From Mangifera indica (taxonomy: Eukaryota > Streptophyta > Magnoliopsida > Sapindales > Anacardiaceae), in assembly GCF_011075055.1 (NCBI RefSeq), contig NC_058149.1, positions 6,950,449-7,014,448 of the forward strand: a DNA stretch of 64,000 bases. The letters run 5' to 3'. Position 1 is the first letter of the stretch. Each line of letters starts with the position of its first letter. Below the pieces are notes generated by a model, which ran no database searches, was not told where the DNA came from, and saw only the letters and a list, made by a program, of their open reading frames with translations. The position numbers and the translations under genes are program-made. Below, piece after piece: positions 36,181-46,055 of the stretch.

Positions 36181-36655
36181 TTACTATCTTACTCATTGTT
36201 TTCCTCTAACCGTGATTAATAATAACTTAATAATAATTAGAGTAATGACACATATGAACATTTTGAATATATAAAATAAGTATTTAAAATATATATTATC
36301 ATACGATTAAGTACTATTTTTTCTTAATTTAAAATTTTTCAATTATTTAAAATTATATTATCTATATATTTAGTTTATAGATTTAAAATATGTATAATTT
36401 TATTGTAAAAATTAAGCAATACATTGAAAGTAGTTCATCCATACATAATTTGAGGAGACCTCCATGAAATTTTAAAAAGTGCTATAATTTTCAGGGGAGG
36501 ATAAGTAACTGTAGACCACAAATAAGGGAAATTTGGTAATTAAACTAAAATATGGGGGTGTTAAATCACTGAATAAATACAATCCGAGAAATTAGAGTTA
36601 GGGTTTATTATCACAGGAAACCTTCGGAAATTGCGAGGAGAGACCAGCGGAGAAA

Positions 36656-36874
36656 ATGGCTTCAAGGGTAACACTGAAGAGCAAAGGCAAGAGCGTAAAG
36701 GGAGCAAAAGCGGTGGAGGAGAAATCATCGGCGGATTATTTGAAGGAGTGGAGCACATGGACCATGAAAAAGGCTAAAGTCATCACGCACTATGGTTTCA
36801 TTCCTCTTATCATCATCATTGGCATGAACTCCGATCCCAAGCCGCAGCTCTATCAGCTCCTCAGTCCTGTTTGA
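36656..36874 (+). CDS. TOM7: Mitochondrial import receptor subunit TOM7
   Basis: Encodes 72 residues, the normal length for plant TOM7, in one uninterrupted exon from the ATG at 36656 to TGA. TOM7 is a tail-anchored subunit of the translocase of the mitochondrial outer membrane and modulates assembly of the TOM40 channel complex. The N-terminal third ([19 protein letters not shown]) is basic and cytosolic. Residues about 27-43 carry the conserved [14 protein letters not shown] block, then [20 protein letters not shown], the single membrane segment and the highly conserved GMNSDPKP turn, ending QLYQLLSPV. No residue looks damaged. It is the only complete housekeeping gene in the window. The upstream 470 bp is free of transposons back to the MITE end at 36180. 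No clear TATA box; 'aataaatac' at about 36573 is weak. Confidence 0.96.
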   Translation: MASRVTLKSKGKSVKGAKAVEEKSSADYLKEWSTWTMKKAKVITHYGFIPLIIIIGMNSDPKPQLYQLLSPV

Positions 36875-39190
36875 TATGCATCCTTCTTTTTCATTTATTA
36901 TTATATAAAGTGCCTTTTTATCTGTTTTTATTATGTGACTTTACTTTCGTGTTTGTTATGTAAGTTTATGGATTCCTCCCTTCTATTATAATGTACAATT
37001 TGAATACTAAATTCTCAGTTTAGATTTTTTTTTTCTGAAGGTTCTATTTGGTGAATTGGTTATAGTGAGTAAACCAAGTTATGGAGTGAAAGATAACTTA
37101 CGTTCTGCCTCTTTTATTTATTTATTTTGTTCAGATTAAAATTTTAACTTAGGATGGGTCAGCTAGTTGTGCTGTACTGTTTCTCTCTTAGGATGTGTTG
37201 TTGAGAATTGCTAATCATATTGAATAAATTGTTCATGCATATAGCCTTAGTTTTGCCCAAAGTGGCAAATAAATAATTCTTTTTTTTGTATAATTCTTTT
37301 AATTAAATTGTTTAGTTCTCGAAGATTTTTGAAAAAAGGGGAGTCAAAGTTTATACTTATTTCTATTCCTACATTCGAAATTAAAGCTTAAGAAAACTAC
37401 AACATCTTAGTCCAATTGTGTGCCATAGGATTAACTGTTTAGCCAAGTCTTGACTAATGTATGTTACAATTTTCTTGGCCAGGTTGTCGTAAACCTGAGG
37501 AAGAAAATAGTGCATATTGATTTTTCATAAACCAAAATGGTTGGTTGGTTGCTTCAATTTTATATATGAATAGAGACATAATATGCCCAAATAAATGCTT
37601 TAGGAATAGTTTATTACTGATGATCATTTTGCTAGTTGAAGTTGGTACTATGTTTTGTTTTTTTCAACCCTTTTATTTCTCTCACTTCATTTTTCATTGG
37701 TGGAGCACATTATAAAAGAAAACCACATTAGACAGTTTTTATTCCGATGCAGTTGATTTCTAGTTATAATTTTCTGGTGATTTGTGTATGTGTATTCTAA
37801 ACCCTGAACCAAAGTCATCTAACTTTAAGAAATACCAAATTAGGTTTGTTAAACATAACTTTTAGTTACCTTGGATAACAAAAACTCAAATATGTTTGTT
37901 TCCTTCACTTTTGAGCTACTGACTGGGTTTCTGCGTATCTGAAAGTGGTCTAGGAGGCATGTTTTTGATCGTTTACTTGAATTTCATGAACTGCTTGGTC
38001 TAAAAGTTTTTGTTTTATAGATTTTCTGTAGAAGAAAGTTTACAGTGTATTTCTTTCTCTTGCATGGGTTGGGGTGGGGTGAACATTATAAAATAGTACT
38101 TGCGTATTAATAGTGCTTTACCTTAAATAGCTTATTTGACTGGATTTGTAATTGAAATTGCAATTTGAACTCTGCAGATATTGAAAGAATTGATCAATTT
38201 ATCTCTTTGATATTTCTAATTTCTTGGTTTCTGTTGGTGGATTGTTTTTTTCAGTTGATGCTTGAAAACACCAATAGTGTCCACATCGCTTATAAAAGAA
38301 TGTGTGTTTTCTTCTTTGTGCTCAAATTATTGTAGCTTTTTGGGTTCAGTTCATGCTCATATACTAATTTCGTCTGCGGAGTTATACAAGTAGAAGTAAC
38401 AATCTTTTGTCCAATAATTTATCAATGATGTTGCAAACTTCTTGTGGTGAAGTATAAGGCAATTTTTTCCCCTTGCATTTTGCATTCAGAGGATGTTTGA
38501 TGTTTGGTAAAATGTTCATCATATACTGCAATTGTATATAGCTGTTTGGATTTTCAGATAATCCTTTGGATTCACATTTTTTATTCGGATCATGTTTGAG
38601 GTTTTTCTAAAATGTTCATCAACTCTGCTTTTCCTTTACTTTTGTTGATGAGTGGAGATCTTGCTCTTAATCAGGGACACCTATAGCTAGGCTCGAGGCA
38701 TAAGGGAAAGTACAAAATTTGTTTCATTTCTTAGTCTATGATTTGTGTCACCTACTTGGTACTTGTCAACCACTTAAATCGACTAGCCAATTTCATCCTT
38801 CTAAACATATGGCAGGTTTGCTTGTATCCAATGTGAAATTACATTCTATACCACCACAATACATGATGCTCATGCCACATGTCATACTCTTAATCGATTT
38901 AACTCACCCTTGGGTTAGTGCCATTCCATTTCAACAGCCAAGTTGTAGAAACTAGAAAATTACTCTCACATTATACTTGACTTGATTAGTGATACAAGAG
39001 ATTATCTTTGTGCAATCATTCATTTATTGAAGGCCATTTTGCTGTATACATGAAAACGTTTGTAATTGTATATGGATTGAGAAGCTTGCCTGTATATATG
39101 GATTGCCGTCTTTTCTCTCTTTTCCATTTTGGTCGCCAAGTGCATAGTTGATAGCTAAGCTCATTTTGAGCTATTTCTGACTAGTGTCTT
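36875..39190. other. TOM7 downstream region, no gene recognised
   Basis: T-rich, non-repetitive-looking plant DNA containing the TOM7 3' UTR. No frame here has a motif; the longest (38719-38955) is not recognised. Intron-like T-rich runs could belong to an unspliced 3' transcript, but no exon is supportable. Confidence 0.45.
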
Positions 39191-39194
39191 TGGG

Positions 39195-39739
39195 ATGGCA
39201 ATGGGGAGGGGTGGGAAGGGGATCTTAATTTTTGTCTCTGTCTTTGTAAAGGATATCAATCTTCATCTCAACCCGTCTCTATTACGGGGATAAAAATGAT
39301 TCTCTGTCTCCTTTCCATAAAAAAAAAAACCCTCTTTCCATTTTTATGGGAAAAAATCTCCTCTTCGTACCTGTAAAGAAAAATCTTCTCTTTGTACTTG
39401 TAAGAAAAAATCTATTTTTTATATCTTCTAAACACAATATAAATATATTAAATAATAAAATTAATTAAAATTAAAACTAATCTATTATTTAAAATGTCAC
39501 AAATATAATATATTAATCACTTTAATGTGTACAATAAAAATTTAAATAAATTTGACAAATATAAATAATTTAAAATTATAAAAATATGTTAGAATTCTAA
39601 ATAAATATGTTAATATAACGAGGCGGGGAAGGGGCAGGGGAAAAAGGAGATACATATATTTTTGTCCCTTATTATAGAGATTTTTTTTATTCCGTCTTAA
39701 CCCTGTCTCCTTCCCTTTCTATTTTTTCGTTTCAATAAA
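39195..39739. other. Possible hAT-like fragment
   Basis: Begins GGGATGGCAATGGGGAGGGG and contains further G-rich words and 'aaggggcaggggaaaaagga' near 39630, a layout common at the ends of some plant hAT elements. I could not find a matching right terminus or TSD, so it may be only a fragment. Confidence 0.3.
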
Positions 39740-39896
39740 ACTATGTGTACCCACTTTGGATACACAAATGTATACACACTCATATATGTCATCATATAAT
39801 TGGATGATTTTGAATTAAGAATAAAACAATAATCAATCATATGATGACACATATGAGTGTGTATATATTTGTGTATCCAAAGTGGGTACACATAGT
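39740..39896. mobile_element. Short hairpin MITE
   Basis: ACTATGTGTACCCACTTTGG at the left pairs with CCAAAGTGGGTACACATAGT at the right, and pairing continues through the 'tgtatacacactcatatatg' block to a short loop near 39800-39825. About 157 bp, non-coding. Transcribed, it would form a long near-perfect hairpin. No unambiguous TSD was identified. Confidence 0.7.
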
Positions 39897-41194
39897 ATTA
39901 CTCTTTTCGTTTTTATTGAAAAATCTTCTCTTTATTAAGGTTGAAATCCTCAAAGTCAAATCGAAATTATCATCTCTATTGTGTCTGTGTCACCCATGGG
40001 TGGGTCCTGTCTTTATAAATTTTTGTCATAGACTGTATAATTTTTCATGTATTTGACGCTGACTAGTTATAAAAAGATCTAGTTCACCAAACGACGTTTC
40101 CTATCCATCTTTATAAAACCAAAATCTGATGCATATCTATATTTAAAGTTGGATCACAATATAAGACGGTATCCCTTTGATAACAGTTCTAGATTCGTTT
40201 ATTCTGAATCATTTCTCTTGCGAAGAATAGTATATATTAATCATATATTTAGTTGGTGTTGGCATAAAGAAGCATCTTGATCTGCTATTTTATACTCCGT
40301 TGTATTACTGCATATGGAGTTGATGACGCTAGATTTTGCAGACATTTTCCAATTTTCCCATTTGTACTTGTTGCAACCATATTTGTTAGCCTTGTGATGA
40401 TACATATTGTATAATATGATATAATATAAGTGGAAATAAATAACTTAAGAATTATTTAAAATTAATATGATATGATAGGTTTATTATATGATATATTCTA
40501 TACTGTACAGATTGGTACATTTTATTTTTAAATTAAAAAAAATCACGTGGGAGAGATGTATTGAAAAATTTTAGAATTTTAGGGTATGTGTGATTTTTTT
40601 GAAAGATAATAATATAATAATAAAATTTTGTTCTTATATTATTATTATTATTAATATCGGAGCACAGAAATTGCGATTTTTACTATTAATCAGACTATTC
40701 TAATCCCATGTAAAAGCCTATTTGGCGTTTTTCTGGCATCAACTAACTTATATATTAAAATTTCTTTGATTAAATTCTCATAATACTTAATTTGATGATA
40801 AAATTTTTAATAATATATCATATTAACTTTTATTTTTAAAATAATAAATATTTCATTTTTCATATCCCTCTTTTGTTTCTTATGGTATGGTAGAAATTAA
40901 AAATCTTCTCATCTAATCAAGTTTATAATTAGTAGCATTTTCCCGCAATTCTTCTTCTCACAAAAAAATAAATTAAAAATAAAACCAAAAAATTTAAAAA
41001 TATAGCTTAAGTGTTATTCCTCTATTCTTCTTTTGGCTTACGAAACAAAAAATTAATGAAAAATAATCCTAATGAAAATTTGGGCAACTTCTATGGGCAT
41101 TTTATTTTGGCATAGTAGAAAGATTAGGATCAAAGGATAAGGATAGAGTTGTCATATGGAGACTTAGTGATTAGTGATCAAATGATTTTGGGGC
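39897..41194. other. No gene recognised
   Basis: AT-rich, low-complexity in places (AATAT words around 40400-40660 and 40780-40870). No motif-bearing frame. Confidence 0.45.
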
Positions 41195-42745
41195 TGACAA
41201 TCGCTGTAAAAGGACTATAGATACTAGTAGATGTTATCATATTCGACATATTAGATTATGATATGATCTTGGTGATGGATTTCCTAGGAAGGTGTAAAGC
41301 TGAAATTGACTGATGATGCAAGAATGATTAGTTCACTCGAGATGATGGTGATGTGTTTAAGTTTGATGAGGGGTGAATAAGGAGCATGTTGCTAAGTTGC
41401 TTGAAAGCTCACAAAATATTGAATAAGGGGTGTGTAGGCTATTAGACACATGTCGTACATAAAGGGAAGGATCAAACATGAGAGTTAAGGATACACTAGT
41501 TGTAACACCCTAGGTCTAATAGCCCGGCCCACTGTTAAGATATTGTCCACTTTGGACACACAGTCCATCATGGGTTTGCTTCTGGGCTTTGCAACCCAAA
41601 ACGCGTCTTTACAGTTAAGGAGCTCACAGGCTATTTAACTAATTCAATTCTCCCACCACTAACCAATGTGAGATCCATAGACAGAGCACACACAGACCCA
41701 GCATCTCTCCCGTGCTTTGTCGATGTGGGATTCGCCTAAGGGTATCATATACACCCCCCCTTACGGGACTCAGCGTCCTCGCTAAGGTTTGCCCCACCAT
41801 CATTCAAGAGGACACGCGGAGTTGCTCTGATACCATTTGTAACACCCCAAGTCCAATAACCCGGCCCACTGTTAAGATATTGTCCACTTTGTACACACAG
41901 TCCATCATGGGTTTGCTTCTGGGCTTTGCAACCCAAAACGCGTCTTAACAGTTAAGGAGCTCACAGGCTATTTAACCAATCCAATTCTCCCACCACTAAC
42001 CAATGTGGGATCCATAGACAGAGCACACACAGACCCAGCATCTCTCCCGTGCTTTGTCGATGTGGGATTCGCTTAGGGGTATCACACTAGTGGTCTAGGA
42101 ATCCCAAGATGTTTTTCCAGATGAACTACCCCAGATAACACCAGAAAGAGAAGTTTAACATTTAATTGATACCAAACAAAGCACCTATATCCAAGGCATC
42201 CTACACGATGGCCCCAACTAAATTACAAAACTCAAGAAGCAGCTCAAGGAAAAATTAGAAAATAGGTTCGTCAAACTAAGTCACTCTCCTCGAGGAGCCT
42301 CAATACTAATAATCAAGAAGAAAGATAGTCTCTCAGATTGTTCATGAATTATAGAGAGTTGTATAAGGTCATTATCAAGAATAAGTATCCCCTGCCATAA
42401 ATTAATGACTTATTTGATCAGTTGAGAGGAGTATTAGTGTTCCCAAAGATTGATATAAGTTTGTGCTACTATCAAGTCAAAGTGGTAGAGATAGACATAT
42501 CGAATATGACCTTTGAGACAAGATACAGACATTTTGAGTGTATGATGATCCCTTTTGGACTAACAAATGCCTTTGCAGTATTCACGAACTTGATGAATCA
42601 AGTTTTCCGAGACTACTTGGACAAGTTCATAGTTGTTCCATAGATGACATCCTAGTTAATCCCATGAATCTTGAGCAAGAAGAACATTTGAGATTTGTAT
42701 CTCAGACGTTAAGAGAAAAGCAGTGTTGCGCCTTGCTCACAAGTG
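41195..42745 (+). pseudogene. Ty3/gypsy protease-RT remnant split by a TRIM
   Basis: Left part (41195-41500) reads a protease C-terminus: VDVIIFDILDYDMIL.MDFLGRC.AEID, matching the family 'DYDVILGMDWL' block. Right part (42085-42745) is RT: DVFPDELP, PRGASILIIKKKD, KNKYPLP, FPKIDISLCYYQVKV, TFETRYRHFECMMIPFGLTN and IDDILVNP, then EEHLRFVSQTLREKQ. Removing the TRIM joins the two in frame (GAT ACA CTA GTG GTC). Several stops and frameshifts are present, and there is no RNase H or integrase to the right, so the element is truncated at about 42745. Confidence 0.88.
41501..42084 (-). mobile_element. TRIM (miniature LTR retrotransposon)
   Basis: Two 247-bp direct repeats (41501-41747 and 41838-42084), near-identical, starting TGATAC and ending TGTTACA on minus. 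They flank a 90-bp internal stretch. That stretch, read on minus, begins with AATGGTATCAGAGC, a perfect initiator tRNA-Met PBS right after the LTR end, and finishes with the purine run AAGGGGGGTGTA before the other LTR. It has no coding capacity, which defines a TRIM. The 7-bp repeat CACTAGT immediately flanks it (41494-41500 and 42085-42091). I looked for the 5S-like promoter of Cassandra TRIMs and did not see it. Confidence 0.9.
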
Positions 42746-42944
42746 TATGAGTCGACAAGTAGTACAAAAGATATCAAACTCACAGGGATTGGAAAACCAA
42801 GTACTAATTTGTTTCATGACCTAGATTAGCTAAGGAATCCAAATTATGCTGAAATTATAAGCTAAAATGACTAAAACTAATACTACTGCTATTCTACTAA
42901 CTAATGCAACTTATGCTACTATTAACTAAACTCATATATGTTGG

Positions 42945-43035
42945 GTTTTGGGATACTAGCATGGTAGTAGAATATAAAACAAAAAATTAATTAGAAAACA
43001 TCAAAGAAACCTAAAAGTTCTAACTAGGATCACGT
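42945..43035 (-). repeat. LTR fragment joined to copia integrase
   Basis: 'gttgggttttgggatactag' and the following 'gaatataaaac' and 'ctaactaggatcacgttatagggag' resemble 49822-49915 ('ttgagttttggg', 'ggaatataaaac', 'ctaaccatgattacattacagggag'). It appears to be the edge of a copia LTR fused to a truncated integrase. Confidence 0.5.
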
Positions 43036-44255
43036 TATAGGGAGTTTTGTCCACAAATTTGGATGGGATACAGTACAACGTGTAAGCAGCTATTTCTACG
43101 ACATGGCCCTAAAATGACAAGGGTATATCTATTAAACTCATCATGGACTTTACCATTTTCATTGAAGTCATGTTCCTTTGTTCAAATATGCCAGAGGGAG
43201 TGATTTGAGATACCATCCCATTCTTCTTCAGATAATCTCTTAATTTGACATTTAAGTATTCACCTTATTGATCACTTTGGAGGACTATAACATGTTTCCC
43301 AAGTTGCTTTTCTACTTTGTTCTTGAATTCTTTGAATTTTTAAAAGCATTCAGACTTTTTGCTTCATTAAAAAGAAAACATAATCATATCTATTGAAGTC
43401 ATCAATAAATGTGACAATAGGGTTTTTCATATCTATTATGCACTGTTATAAGCCTACACGTATTATTATGTATGATTCCTAACAATTTGATTATCCTTTC
43501 ACTGTGTCCAATGAACGGTGTTTTGGTTATCTTATCTAATAGACATGATTCACATTTATCATATGACTAAAAGTCAAATAATTGCAAAACTCCTTTTTAG
43601 GGAATTTTTTTATGCGTTTTGATCCTATGTGGTGTAGCATGCAATGCCATAGATACATGATATTCAAATTATTTGTTTTTAAATTTTTCTTTGTAAGAAT
43701 CTTTTTATCAAGTTTTAAAATATATAAACCATTGCATAGTTCAACTATTCCAGAGAGAATATTATTTAAGTTAATGGTTATAATATTACTAACAATAGAA
43801 AAAAAAATTCCTTTTTGTCTAAAACAAACACAAAAATTAAATTTCTAAAAATAGACAGAAAATAATAGTAATTTTTCAATTCTAAGATTAGCCTAATGGG
43901 CAACTTAAGATAATAAATTCCTACGACTAATACAACAATCTTTGTTTTATTTCTTACATGTATGTCAACCTCTCATTTGGTGAAAAATACGAGAACCACG
44001 TTTTATAATGAAATTAGCTTAAGATTTGGGAAAAGATTTTAACACTAGATCAATAGTAAGCTCATTGTCTATGATGAAAGTTAAGCTCATCAATCGCTCA
44101 ACATAGCGAATCGTCTTAATCACATGAAGGCCAACTTAGCTTTCCTTAGAGAGTTTGTAATCATACAATGCACTTGACACTTCATAGCATTCGACTTTCA
44201 CATGAAGGATAACATGACTATCACACCCTTCATGTTGCTTTTGCATTTCTCTTAG
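43036..44255 (-). pseudogene. Ty1/copia gag to integrase remnant
   Basis: On minus from 44255: a gag piece with YVERLMSLTFIIDNELTIDLVL (family: 'YIE.L..LGF.MD.ELSVDLIL'); then a GAG-pre-integrase block with NNLNIMYLWHCMLHHIGSKR (family: 'YLWH.RLGHI...R') and YDKCESCLL.K.TKTPFIGHSER; then the integrase core VTFIDDFNRYDYVFFL and a GEYL-like segment. It ends at KTPYN near 43040, where LTR sequence starts. Zinc knuckle and protease are missing, and RT and RNase H are absent. Dead. Confidence 0.82.
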
Positions 44256-44683
44256 GAAACTTTTTACTTGGTTTTCTATAAAACTTTTTCATTGTTTATT
44301 GTTTATTATAATATTATCTCTTAGGAAAATCTCTCCTTGGACTATGTTATGTCTCTCTCTCTCTCTTCCACTCTCCATATATCTACAAGAAGGCTTTATG
44401 TTGGTTCTCTTTCCCTGGTGGGCGGGCCTGTTTCTTGGGACCCAATTGATTTAAATTGTGAAAGAGAAGAGACAAAAAGGGAGGGCAGCCATATCTTCAT
44501 CTTCCTTTCTTACTTCTCCTCACCCATACATATGCATGTTCTACAGTAGAACCTCTTAAATCTCTTTGAGAACCTGCATTTAATGTTTGCACTACAAATA
44601 TTGCCACTATCACTACTATAACTCCAACACTCTCCTAAACCACCCCTTGCAATCTTAAAATCATTTGCCTCCTGTCTCTTAAT

Positions 44684-45185
44684 ATGTCGATCTCGTATGT
44701 TCTTGTTTTCCTTTTATGCCTTTGTTTACACGCATGCAATGCTCGGCCTCTTGGTGACGCTCTTGAAAAGAAATTTCACACTTCTAATAAGGTCGGTTTG
44801 AGTTTGCATGTTATAAATTTACCACTGTTATTATTCTTTACTGCCTGTAACATCATCGCACGGCCACTACATTACTGTTGTAACCTTTCTGGCTTTGTTG
44901 CAGAATGATGAGAGGAAGGGTCTAGACACTGTACCAGTTGCACCGAAGGTAAATTCATCGTTGTCCGATGAGCTTGTGACAATGAAAGCTGAGTCCAACG
45001 ACACAAAAGATGCCAAGATGAAGATATCAAATTATGAAATGGGAAAAACAACTGGTGCTGCTCAAACTGATGAGTCTCTAAGTTCAGTTTCTTGGCGTGT
45101 GCCTCACGGTCAACGTCCCGAAAAAAACCCTGGTTTTAACTCGGACTACTCACCTCCAAAGACACATCCTCCTTCTCATAATTAA
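44684..45185 (+). CDS. RGF/GOLVEN/CLEL peptide precursor
   Basis: Two exons: 44684-44791 and 44904-45185, with a 112-bp phase-0 GT...AG intron (GTCGGT donor, TTTGTTGCAG acceptor). The product is 129 residues. Residues 1-20 (MSISYVLVFLLCLCLHACNA) are a clear signal peptide, followed by a variable, charged pro-region. The last 13 residues are DYSPPKTHPPSHN, matching the RGF/GLV/CLEL consensus DY..P...PP.HN: an Asp-Tyr sulfation site, a proline that can be hydroxylated, and His-Asn at the C-terminus. Family members are processed in the secretory path and act through RGFR/RGI receptor kinases on root meristem size and gravitropism. The Ser in PPSHN is where many members have Arg, Lys or Ile. No defects seen, so probably functional; the exact paralogue is unclear. 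Confidence 0.87.
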
Positions 45186-46019
45186 CTAGATATTTAGAAC
45201 TCTATGTTGTGTTGTTTTTTATCTAAGACTTGAGGTATCTATTTTGTCTTTCATCGTGTAAACCGGTGTAGAAATCCCAGTAGCAAGCTAGTAATGCGAG
45301 CATCAATATCCTAGGACATAACACGTACTATATTACATAGGCTTATGATATAGCTACGAAGGCTTTTTATTTCCTATTCTACGTATATCATATAAATTGT
45401 TTCTCAGCTCAATGGACTCTTTTCTTAGCTTGTTGACTACTTATGGCATTAATTTTTCTATCTGATCTTAATTTCCTCCTTTTCTTCCTTACATTCTGGT
45501 CATTATCAGCTTCAAGATTATTTCATTAATTATGTTATTAATATCTCGATAATGACCCTTGGTGTGAAATGCAGGAAACTAGCTACATATATACATGATT
45601 CATTTCTATATCAGAAGGCTAAATGTTTAGGACTCGTAGACATGTACCAAAGTGATTCATCATTAATGGTTCTTCCAGATGGATTACCAGAAATGATATG
45701 GATGATATCGTCCCTCTGCCTAAGCCACTACCATAAAAATAAGGGCAACTTAAAATATTCACACCATAACTGGCAACTTTTATCTTGCTTTTTGATGCAG
45801 CAGTTGGCGGAATTGATCATAAAATTCCAATTCACTACTTATCAAAATATTCATGTACAAAGGTTTATGCATATGTTATCTTCTTCTTCTTCTTCTTCAC
45901 CATACATGCATGCCCCAATTAGGACACAGAAAGTATCCACGTAAGAATTTCATGCTACGTGTGCATGCATGGTGCATGCACGTGCCTTGATCATGCATTT
46001 ACATCACACACACACACAC

Positions 46020-46055
<36 letters not shown>

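Noticed and set aside
38719..38955. 78-codon frame downstream of TOM7
   Set aside because: No recognised domain and no splice context; insufficient evidence for a gene.
41712..41948. 78-codon frames on both strands in the TRIM
   Set aside because: They cross LTR and internal boundaries of a non-coding TRIM.
41501..42084. Cassandra-type TRIM carrying a 5S rRNA promoter
   Set aside because: I looked for the 5S internal promoter words in both LTRs and did not see them.
45552..45944. 130-codon frame downstream of the peptide gene as a second gene
   Set aside because: No recognisable domain, unusual codon mix, and it runs into a (TTC)n microsatellite.
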